Positions 20,097 through 26,873 of a stretch of DNA of 64,000 bases are shown in pieces. The position numbers and the translations under genes are program-made. How positions within the stretch are numbered: the stretch's first letter is position 1; the number at the start of each line of letters is the position of its first letter. Origin of the DNA: CAYWMY01 sp046352935 (GTDB taxonomy: Bacteria; Pseudomonadota; Gammaproteobacteria; Steroidobacterales; Steroidobacteraceae); assembly GCA_046352935.1 (NCBI GenBank), contig JAXMGR010000002.1, positions 186,001 to 250,000 of the forward strand, given 5' to 3'. The notes beneath the pieces were generated by a model, which was not told the origin of the DNA, ran no database searches, and was given only the letters and a program-made list of their open reading frames with translations.

Positions 20097-21440
20097 ATGA
20101 CCGAACCCACCGCCCTGATCGTCGACGACGAGCCGGACCTCTGCGAGCTCCTGGCGATCACGCTCCAGCGCATGAACGTCGCCTCGCGCGCCGTGCACGA
20201 TCTCGGCACCGCGAAACGCGAGCTCGCGCGACGTCCCTACGATCTCTGCCTCACGGACATGCGTCTGCCGGACGGCGACGGGCTCGACCTGGTCGAGTGG
20301 ATGCAGTCGCACGTGCCGCAGACCCCGGTCGCCGTGATCACCGCGCACGGCAACGTCGAGGCGGCGGTCCGCGCCCTCAAGGTCGGCGCCTTCGATTTCG
20401 TCTCCAAGCCGCTCGACATCAGCGACCTGCGCCGGCTCGTCACCCAGGCGCTGAAGCTCGCGAGCCGCCGCGATCGCCCCGAAGCGCTGCGCCCGCAGCT
20501 GCTCGGCCAGTCGGCGGCGATGCAGCGGCTGCGCGAGATGATCGCGCGCGTCGCGCGCAGCCAGGCGCCCGTGCACATCGCCGGGGAATCCGGCACCGGC
20601 AAGGAACTCGTGGCCCGACTGATCCACGAGAGTGGCGCCCGCCGTGACGGCCCGTTCGTACCGGTCAACTGCGGCGCGATCCCGACCGAGCTCATGGAGA
20701 GCGAGCTGTTCGGCCACAGGAAGGGCAGCTTCACGGGAGCAACGGCCGACAAGAAGGGCCTCGTGCAGGCGGCGGAGGGCGGCACGCTGTTCCTCGACGA
20801 AGTGGCCGACCTGCCGCTGCACATGCAGGTGAAGCTGCTCCGGCTCATCCAGGAGAAGACCGTGCGGCCGGTGGGCGACTCCAGCGAGAGCCCGGTCGAC
20901 GTACGCATCCTGTCCGCCACGCACCGCGATCTGGCCGCGCTGGTCGCGGCCGGGAAATTCCGCGAGGACCTGTACTACCGGATCAACGTGATCCAGCTCG
21001 TCGTACCGCCGCTGCGTGAGCGGCTCACGGACGTGCCGGAACTCGTGCAGGCCGCGCTCGCTCGCCTCGCGGCCCGCATGGACGTTCCGGTTCCGGCCGT
21101 CGAACCCGCGGCGATGCAGGCGCTGTCCACGTACCAGTACCCGGGCAACGTCCGCGAACTCGAGAACATCCTCGAACGTGCGATGACCCTCTGCCAGGAC
21201 AACACCATCACCTGCCACGACATCCAGCTGCGGCCCGGGCCCGGCCCCGGTGTCGGCGACATCGATGACGCGGACGACTCGGCGCCCGGCGGGCTCGGCG
21301 ACCAGCTCGAGGACGTGGAGCGCGAGGCCATCGTGAAGGCGCTCGAACAGACGCGCTACAACAAGACGGCGGCGGCCCGCGTCCTCGGCATCACGTTCCG
21401 GGCGCTGCGCTACCGGATCAAGAAGCTCGGCATCGAATAG
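20097..21440 (+). CDS. pilR: Sigma-54-dependent response regulator PilR
   Basis: PilR is the enhancer-binding partner of PilS. At 447 residues it has a receiver domain (1-115, acidic pocket D10/D11, phospho-acceptor D54, K104), a AAA+ sigma-54 activation domain with Walker A GESGTGKE at 163-170 and the sigma-54 contact loop GSFTGA at 210-215, and a Fis-type helix-turn-helix at the C terminus (YNKTAAARVLGITFRALRYR). All active residues are present. Its expected target, a sigma-54 promoter before the pilin gene, lies about 4.7 kb downstream at 26186-26202. Confidence 0.97.
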   Translation: MTEPTALIVDDEPDLCELLAITLQRMNVASRAVHDLGTAKRELARRPYDLCLTDMRLPDGDGLDLVEWMQSHVPQTPVAVITAHGNVEAAVRALKVGAFDFVSKPLDISDLRRLVTQALKLASRRDRPEALRPQLLGQSAAMQRLREMIARVARSQAPVHIAGESGTGKELVARLIHESGARRDGPFVPVNCGAIPTELMESELFGHRKGSFTGATADKKGLVQAAEGGTLFLDEVADLPLHMQVKLLRLIQEKTVRPVGDSSESPVDVRILSATHRDLAALVAAGKFREDLYYRINVIQLVVPPLRERLTDVPELVQAALARLAARMDVPVPAVEPAAMQALSTYQYPGNVRELENILERAMTLCQDNTITCHDIQLRPGPGPGVGDIDDADDSAPGGLGDQLEDVEREAIVKALEQTRYNKTAAARVLGITFRALRYRIKKLGIE

Positions 21441-21465
21441 CAGGCCGGAGGCGGTGCCTTACGGT

Positions 21466-23520
21466 TCACTCCACGCCGGACCACCCGCGGGCGTCGTACG
21501 GGTCCCTGCCCTTCAGTGTCAGCTGGCTCCTGATCACGAACGCGTCGGGCTCCTGCAGGCTGAACTGCCACGGCACGAGGGACACCTGGAAGGGATCGTC
21601 GCGGCCGCGCGCTTCGATCGGGCGGTTGTTCAGGTAGGGATTGACGCAGCCACCGATGTCCTCGCAGACGATGCGCGGCATCTCCGCATTCGGCATGAAG
21701 TCCTCCGAGACACGCAGCGCGCCGGCGGCTCCCGGCGCCTTCACCAGCAACACCGGGCGCGTGCGGACATACGCATTGCTCCAGGTTCCACCGGCGACGG
21801 CGCGGGTCGAAGTGTCCTCGACGGGCCCCACGATCCCGTGGTCGGACACGACGACGATCCGGGTGTTGTCGTAGACGCCGGCCCGCTTCAGGAAATCCAT
21901 GTAGTCGGCCACGGCCAGCAGCGCGCAGCGGGCCGTGATCGAGTGCTGCAGCGAGAAGAGACTCGCATGACCGCGGCGACGGACCTCCTCGCTCGCCATC
22001 TGCAGCCGCGACCGCTGCGGGATGCAGTCCTCGCCCATGTAGTAGGGCTCGTGCGGCAGGATGTTCGAGATGAAATTGAAGTTCGGCTCGGCCGCGCCGG
22101 TCATCGACAGGTCGTCGAGCGCGGTGAGTTCGGCCCACTCCCGGAAGGTCGTGCCCGCCGAGTGGTCGAGGAACGGCCGCCAGGGCCCCTTCGTGAACAG
22201 AACCTCCTTCGTGGCGTAGGGCAGCCCGCGCATCGAGGCGAGCAGCACGAGCAGATCCGCGTAATTCGCCTTCGAGAGGTCGCTCAGCGGGAACTGCATC
22301 CGCCGCGCGCGCTCCTGGACGACCGACAGCGGGATGTGAGTGCAGAAGACGCCGTCCATCTGCAGGAAACGGCAGTCACCCTGCATCGTGAAGCCCAGTC
22401 CGCGGGGATTGACGACGTTGACGCGGTAGCCCTTCCTCGAGAAGTTGTACGGCAGGATCGAGAACGCCTCGACCGACAGATCGCGCAGCGGCCCGTGGCG
22501 GGCGTTCATCTCGACCGGCAGGTAGTCGTAACCGCCGAGCATGGGGTGCACGCCGGCGATGGAGTTCTCGCCGGCCGACACCGTGCGTGGATACCAGACG
22601 AATCCTGACAGGCGCTGCGCGAGGCCCGGATCGGTCTCGACGATCTTCTCGACATAGGACCCCATGAAACGGTCCAGGAAGATCACGAGCACGTTGTGCC
22701 GGGTCGTCGAGAATCGCAGCGGCTGGATTGCGGCGCGCCCGGCCCCGTCGCCGCCACCCTCGCCGCCGTCCCCGTCGCGAAGAACGCTCACACCGGCGAC
22801 GACACCCAGCGAGATGTCCACCAGCAGGATCGCGATGGCGATCCCGCGACCACCGAGACGCCGAACGGCCGCCAGCACGGCGAACACGGCCCCGACGACC
22901 GCCACGGCGTCCACGGCGGTGCGCAGCACGAGCGACGCAGTGGAGATCGGTATCTGCTCGAAGGCCAGGCCCGACATCGATGGATAGCCGAAGGGCAGCG
23001 CGTAGGAGTACACGAGGGCGACGGCGAGCGCAGCGAGCGCCAGCAGTGCGAGCGCCGTCCGCATCCTGGGCGTGACGACCAGCGCGTAGGTCGCCGCCGC
23101 GACGTACACGACGACCATCGCATCCCGGGCGTTCACGGACGCGAGGTAGCCGAGGTGCAGGCTGATCTCGCCGGGCGAGGTCAGGAATGTCGTGACCGGC
23201 AGGCACAGGAACACCAGCCCCGCCAGCGTCGCGACCGAGAGCAGGTAGATCGCGAATCGCCACTTCCCCAGCGCATCGCCGGCCTGCCGGAGCCCGTCGC
23301 CCTGCAGGGCAGTGGATGCGAGCACTGCCGCGAGGCCCACGGCGGGCAGCGCCCAGGCACCGCAGGCGGCCCAGAGCGTCACCGCAGCCATGAAGGACAC
23401 GATCGCGACGCCGCAGGCGACGCGCAGGGACGGCGACTGCCCCGCGTCGGGCGAGCTCAGACTGCGGAACACCAGCCGGAACACGAACAGGTCGACGAGG
23501 AACAGTGCCAGCACCAGCAT
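21466..23520 (-). CDS. Membrane sulfatase-superfamily enzyme (phosphotransferase-like), end of the tag-like operon
   Basis: This is a 684-residue inner-membrane protein: about eight helices in the first 260 residues, then a periplasmic alkaline-phosphatase/sulfatase fold domain. Metal-binding features are visible: the first Asp in VIFLDRF (D283), the SDHG motif (D560, H561), and the histidine in NILPHEPYY. The expected nucleophile position falls in AGENSIAGVHPMLGG. It is most likely S320, where LtaS and EptA-type enzymes have Thr, and no C/S-x-P-x-R sulfatase maturation motif is seen. Relatives move phosphoglycerol or phosphoethanolamine from lipids to surface polymers or proteins. It lies 10 bp after the yidC-like gene and is convergent with pilR. 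Substrate unknown. Confidence 0.85.
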   Translation of the reverse strand: MLVLALFLVDLFVFRLVFRSLSSPDAGQSPSLRVACGVAIVSFMAAVTLWAACGAWALPAVGLAAVLASTALQGDGLRQAGDALGKWRFAIYLLSVATLAGLVFLCLPVTTFLTSPGEISLHLGYLASVNARDAMVVVYVAAATYALVVTPRMRTALALLALAALAVALVYSYALPFGYPSMSGLAFEQIPISTASLVLRTAVDAVAVVGAVFAVLAAVRRLGGRGIAIAILLVDISLGVVAGVSVLRDGDGGEGGGDGAGRAAIQPLRFSTTRHNVLVIFLDRFMGSYVEKIVETDPGLAQRLSGFVWYPRTVSAGENSIAGVHPMLGGYDYLPVEMNARHGPLRDLSVEAFSILPYNFSRKGYRVNVVNPRGLGFTMQGDCRFLQMDGVFCTHIPLSVVQERARRMQFPLSDLSKANYADLLVLLASMRGLPYATKEVLFTKGPWRPFLDHSAGTTFREWAELTALDDLSMTGAAEPNFNFISNILPHEPYYMGEDCIPQRSRLQMASEEVRRRGHASLFSLQHSITARCALLAVADYMDFLKRAGVYDNTRIVVVSDHGIVGPVEDTSTRAVAGGTWSNAYVRTRPVLLVKAPGAAGALRVSEDFMPNAEMPRIVCEDIGGCVNPYLNNRPIEARGRDDPFQVSLVPWQFSLQEPDAFVIRSQLTLKGRDPYDARGWSGVE

Positions 23521-23530
23521 TGCGTGTCGC

Positions 23531-24256
23531 CTAGCGCTGTGCCGCGAGCCGCGACAGCGGCGCCGTGATCCCCGGCGGCAGCCGTGACAGCACGCGGCGC
23601 CCCACGAGATTGCGGATCAGCGAGAAGAGGTTGTTCGTGGTCCAGTACAGCACCAGTCCCGCCGGACTGCGGTAGAGCAGCACGAGGAAGATCGCGGCCA
23701 GCGCGAGTGCCTGCAGGCGCCGACCCCGGTCGTCCACGTAGGAGAACACGGCCCCCACGTTGATCGCGGTCATCAGCAGCGGCAGCACATTGACGCCGCC
23801 CAGCAGCCCGTCGGGGCGACCGAGATCGGCGATGGGACCGAACGACGCGCCCGCCAGGGCCTCCAGACCGGAGAGATAGCGATAAACCGTCGCGAACACG
23901 AGGATCTGCACGAACAGGTCGGCCGAGCCGAGCAGGTCCGAGATCGGGTGGTAGCGATGCTGGCGGTAGACCGCGCGGATGTAGAAGTAGCGCTCGCGAC
24001 CGCGGAAGTGCTTCTTCATCCTGGCGACATCGCTCGCGACCTGCTGCTTGAGGACACGACCCTGCCGCGACCGCCGCTCCATCTGCGCGTAAACGGGCGC
24101 CAGGACGAGATTCAACACGATGCTGAAGCCGATGAGCCGGAATCCCGTGCCCATCGCCTCGGGCAGCCATGAGATGACGGCCGCGTAGATGATCATCAGC
24201 GGCTGCAGGAACAGGCTGTCGAGCAACGTCAGTGCGCCGCCCACGATCGCCTCCAT
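23531..24256 (-). CDS. Compact YidC/Oxa1-like membrane protein lacking the groove arginine
   Basis: This is a 241-residue member of the YidC/Oxa1/Alb3 insertase superfamily. It holds only the five-helix core, with no large periplasmic domain such as Gram-negative YidC has. Core features are FLQPLMIIYAAV, a charged hairpin (about 58-105) and the C-terminal SPAGLVLYWTTNNLFSLIRN. In ordinary YidC an arginine lies five residues before the conserved Pro in this helix (R366 in E. coli). Here the same place is N49 in FSIVLNLVLAP. It overlaps the upstream glycerophosphotransferase gene by 28 bp and ends 10 bp before the sulfatase-like gene. It is probably a specialised paralogue serving this locus rather than the housekeeping insertase. 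Confidence 0.85.
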   Translation of the reverse strand: MEAIVGGALTLLDSLFLQPLMIIYAAVISWLPEAMGTGFRLIGFSIVLNLVLAPVYAQMERRSRQGRVLKQQVASDVARMKKHFRGRERYFYIRAVYRQHRYHPISDLLGSADLFVQILVFATVYRYLSGLEALAGASFGPIADLGRPDGLLGGVNVLPLLMTAINVGAVFSYVDDRGRRLQALALAAIFLVLLYRSPAGLVLYWTTNNLFSLIRNLVGRRVLSRLPPGITAPLSRLAAQR

Positions 24257-25554
24257 CCGGAAGCCTTCGAGCCGGAGCCTGCCTGCGCGAGCGCCTGCTC
24301 CCGTGCAAAGATCTCCGCCAGCTGACGGGCGGCGACTTCGCTCGCACAACCGAAGTTGTAGACGAGCTGTGCGCGCACTTCGGCGATCCGGCCGGGCGAA
24401 TACCCGGCGAGCGTCCTGCCGATGTGATCGACGATGCGCGGCATCTCCGCGGGCGCCACGGGGACGATGAACTCGCTGCAGCGCTCCTTGAGTTCGCTGT
24501 CGCCGCCGAGCACCTCGCCCTCGAGGCCGCCCATCGCCAGCTTGCGGTCGATGATGAGGACGGGCCGTTCGTGGATGAACGCGAACTCGTGCGTGATGCC
24601 GGAGATGTCGCTGAGCAGCACGTGTGCGCGCGACATCGCGGCCGCGGGCGTCCTGCCGGTGTCGACCTCCACGCCCTCCAGCGCCAGGATCCTCGCGTAG
24701 AGTTCGGGCTGCGACACGCGCATCTGCGGATGGGGGCGCACGATGACGTGGTAGTGGCGGGCGATGTCGGCGACGAAGTCGGTGCCGAAGGCATCGAACA
24801 TGCTGAGCGGACCCCAGCTCGGCGCCACCAGCACGACCGGCTCACCGGATGGCGGAGGGGCCTCGCGACGGCGCCGGATCAGTTCCTCCCAGTGCGGGAT
24901 GCCGGTTTCCAGGAGCTGCTTCGGCGACTGCCCGCGGATCGACTCCATCCTGCGGATGTTGTGCTTCAGGATCTCGCCACAGCACAGCACCGTGTCGAAA
25001 TAGTCGTAGGCGTAGGGCCGCACGTAGCGCGACTCGCCGAGCGAGTGCTGGATGATCGCGTAGTGGCGCACTCGCCGCGAGCGACGGAACGTCATGACGT
25101 CGAGCTGTGGTGTCGTCGTGACCAGCAGCGTGGCCTCCACGTTGTTGAGGTAGGCATAGCCGACCATTCCCGGCGCGATCGCACGGTGCGTCACGCCGTC
25201 CGGCAACGCCTCGAACGACGCATCGCGCTCGTACATCGTGAAGAACGTGGGCCCGATGCCCTGCCGGACCAGCTCCCTCACCACCGGCAGGAAGGTGATT
25301 TCGTAGCGCGGGTCCTCGCAGTGGATCGCGACGTCGCAGCGCTGGTCCCTGTGCCGCATCCGGAAGACGAGGTCGACCGCACGGTAGTACAGACTGCGTG
25401 CCGCGAAATAGATCGAAACGATGATGCCGCTGATGACGTAGAAGAGCGCACTGCCGGTACCCGGATCGATGTAGGCGGCGGCAGGCGAGGCCTGCAGGCA
25501 CAGCCAGAGCCCGACCGGCACGAGGCCGGATGCCGATGCAGCCCGCATGTGCAT
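24229..25554 (-). CDS. CDP-glycerol glycerophosphotransferase (TagB/TagF-like), membrane anchored
   Basis: This is a 441-residue protein. Residues 1-27 look like a signal peptide ending ASPAAA. Then come the motif YIDPGTGS (28-35), a membrane helix (about 36-54), an arginine-rich inside flank, and the glycerophosphotransferase domain (about 62-420). The domain shows VVLVAPSWGPLSMF, IVRPHPQM and SDISGITHEFAFIHERPVLI, the TagF-type acceptor and nucleotide region. Such enzymes move glycerol phosphate from CDP-glycerol to an acceptor in the cytoplasm. The ATG at 25554 shares its A with the TGA of a preceding frame (TGATG), so I prefer it to the start ten codons upstream. Acceptor unknown; wall teichoic acid is not expected in this class. 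Confidence 0.85.
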   Translation of the reverse strand: MHMRAASASGLVPVGLWLCLQASPAAAYIDPGTGSALFYVISGIIVSIYFAARSLYYRAVDLVFRMRHRDQRCDVAIHCEDPRYEITFLPVVRELVRQGIGPTFFTMYERDASFEALPDGVTHRAIAPGMVGYAYLNNVEATLLVTTTPQLDVMTFRRSRRVRHYAIIQHSLGESRYVRPYAYDYFDTVLCCGEILKHNIRRMESIRGQSPKQLLETGIPHWEELIRRRREAPPPSGEPVVLVAPSWGPLSMFDAFGTDFVADIARHYHVIVRPHPQMRVSQPELYARILALEGVEVDTGRTPAAAMSRAHVLLSDISGITHEFAFIHERPVLIIDRKLAMGGLEGEVLGGDSELKERCSEFIVPVAPAEMPRIVDHIGRTLAGYSPGRIAEVRAQLVYNFGCASEVAARQLAEIFAREQALAQAGSGSKASGWRRSWAAH

Positions 25555-25807
25555 CACGCCCGGCGGCGCCCCTTGGAATGACACTGTACGGTGCCGAACG
25601 CGGTCTCGGGATCGTCCGGGTACACATGGTCCACGGCCGTCACCTCGAAGTGGCGCACGAGCAGCGCATGCGTCTCAGGAACCGTGCGGTGCTTCGATGC
25701 ACAGCCGCCACGGCCCGCGGATCGATGCCGCGTATCAGCCCCTCGGCGACGATGTTCAGGTGTCCGCGGTGCAGGATGTCGGACACGCCGGTTGTATGGA
25801 TTCGCAT
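25554..25807 (-). pseudogene. Frameshifted, shortened TagD-like cytidylyltransferase
   Basis: From the ATG at 25807 the frame reads MRIHTTGVSDILHRGHLNIV, which has the nucleotidyltransferase HxGH motif and looks like the start of TagD (glycerol-3-phosphate cytidylyltransferase). That frame stops at 25640. A second frame takes over near 25700 with KHRTVPETHALLVRHFEV and then TAVDHVYPDDPE, which lines up with the later TagD region (K-R-P, ER, VDEVIP). It ends in a TGA overlapping the ATG of the glycerophosphotransferase gene. So one coding region seems to have been broken by a shift between about 25685 and 25715. At about 84 codons it is also shorter than TagD (about 130). A sequencing error or programmed frameshift cannot be excluded. 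Confidence 0.55.
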
Positions 25808-26185
25808 GTGCGCACAGCTCTCGCTTCGGGCGCCCGTTCGCGACGGACGACGTGCCGGCATTAAGTCATAACGCAATTGACCATAACGTGAAGGTTCTCA
25901 CAGGACAATCGATCCACCGATCTCCGTGCGGGAGGATCTCCGGTCGAACGACCGGCTCATTGGTGGTTCGCCTGTCAGTCGCTGGCGGCCGGATGCCTTC
26001 ACGCTGCCGTCGCCGGCGCAGTGCCGATGACCTGCGGAGGCGCGTAGCCGATCGCCGACAAGGAGCGACGCGGAACGTCCGGAAGTGACGCGGCGCGTCA
26101 CACGCGGCCCGGACAGCCGTTGCCGCGGCTGTAGCGCCGCGAGCGCAAGCCCCTGTTATTCATGGGGAAGAATCCGGAGCACGCC
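25808..26185. promoter_or_regulatory. Divergent control region between the tag-like operon and pilA
   Basis: No convincing gene is seen in this stretch. Its left third (25860-25910) is clearly AT-richer than the surroundings and holds two CATAACG copies. It probably carries the promoter of the leftward operon, although no -35/-10 pair is convincing. The rest should hold PilR enhancer sites for the pilA promoter; a CTGTC element is present near 25974, but I cannot define an array. Confidence 0.5.
25867..25888. repeat. Direct repeat CATAACG x2
   Basis: CATAACG occurs at 25867-25873 and again at 25882-25888, 15 bp apart start to start, about 60 bp upstream of the leftward operon start. It may be a protein-binding site or chance in an AT-rich stretch. 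Confidence 0.35.
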
Positions 26186-26202
26186 TTGGCACGCTAGTTG
26201 CT
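26186..26202 (+). promoter_or_regulatory. Sigma-54 promoter of pilA
   Basis: TTGGCACGCTAGTTGCT matches the sigma-54 consensus (TGGCAC, 5 bp, TTGC) with the required GG-to-GC spacing. The predicted start is near 26212, giving a leader of about 50 nt before the pilin ATG. PilR, encoded upstream, is the expected activator. Confidence 0.93.
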
Positions 26203-26260
26203 TATAGGTCCCGGACGGCGTCTGGCGCCGCCATCCTCAACCCCTCAGGAGTCTCTGGAC

Positions 26261-26791
26261 ATGATGAAGCACGTACAGAAGGGCTTCACGCTCATCGAAC
26301 TGATGATCGTGGTGGCCATCATCGGCATCCTGGCCGCGATCGCGATCCCGGCCTATCAGGACTACACCATCCGCTCGCAGGTCACGGAAGGCCTGAACCT
26401 CGCGGGTGACATCAAGGCGGGCGTGGCCGAGTGGTATTCGAACACGGGCAACTGGCCGACCAGCCTCACGGAACTCGGCGTCGGCGTTGGCTCGGCCGGC
26501 GGCTCGGGTGACCCGACTGCCAAGACCGGCAAGTACGTCTCGCAGATCAATGTCAGCGACGGCGTGATCACGATCACCTTCGGCAAGGACGCCAACGATG
26601 CGATCGGCAATCCGCCCAAGACGCTGACGCTCAAGCCGGGCGTGAACACCAACGGCGACGTGGTGTGGGTCTGCGGCAACGCGGACAATCCGGCCGGCTC
26701 CATCACCATGTCGAGCGGCAGCGGCGCGACGACCGTGCTGGACAAGTACCTGCCCGCTTCGTGCCGCTCGGGCTTCGGCGGCAACAGCTAA
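26261..26791 (+). CDS. pilA: Type IVa major pilin
   Basis: This is a 176-residue prepilin. The leader MMKHVQKG is cut by PilD before F9, giving mature FTLIELMIVVAIIGILAA with the +5 Glu. The following helix (IPAYQDYTIRSQVTEGLNLA) is typical type IVa. The C-terminal disulfide loop runs from C138 to C168, and the protein ends GFGGNS with a terminal serine, which in Pseudomonas group I pilins is a glycosylation site. The start is the first of two adjacent ATGs, with AGGAG 8 bp before. The sigma-54 promoter and the UUCG hairpin terminator flank it as a one-gene unit. A modification enzyme candidate follows. Confidence 0.97.
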   Translation: MMKHVQKGFTLIELMIVVAIIGILAAIAIPAYQDYTIRSQVTEGLNLAGDIKAGVAEWYSNTGNWPTSLTELGVGVGSAGGSGDPTAKTGKYVSQINVSDGVITITFGKDANDAIGNPPKTLTLKPGVNTNGDVVWVCGNADNPAGSITMSSGSGATTVLDKYLPASCRSGFGGNS

Positions 26792-26822
26792 GCGCTGCTG
26801 CGACCGAAACTTCGGCAAAATG

Positions 26823-26850
26823 GAGGCCCCTCTTCGGAGGGGCCTCTTTC
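26823..26850 (+). terminator. Strong UUCG-loop terminator after pilA
   Basis: GAGGCCCCTC and GAGGGGCCTC form a perfect 10-bp stem closed by TTCG, followed by TTTC. It lies 31 bp after the pilA stop and 24 bp before the start of the next gene on the same strand, so it should cap the abundant pilin message while letting a little pass on. Confidence 0.9.
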
Positions 26851-26873
26851 CTCGTAGAGGCGGGACACCCACG

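Noticed and set aside
26820..26873. An ATG at 26820 that would lengthen the sulfatase-family protein by 18 residues.
   Set aside because: It lies in the pilA terminator hairpin, has no ribosome site and adds an arginine-rich non-family segment.
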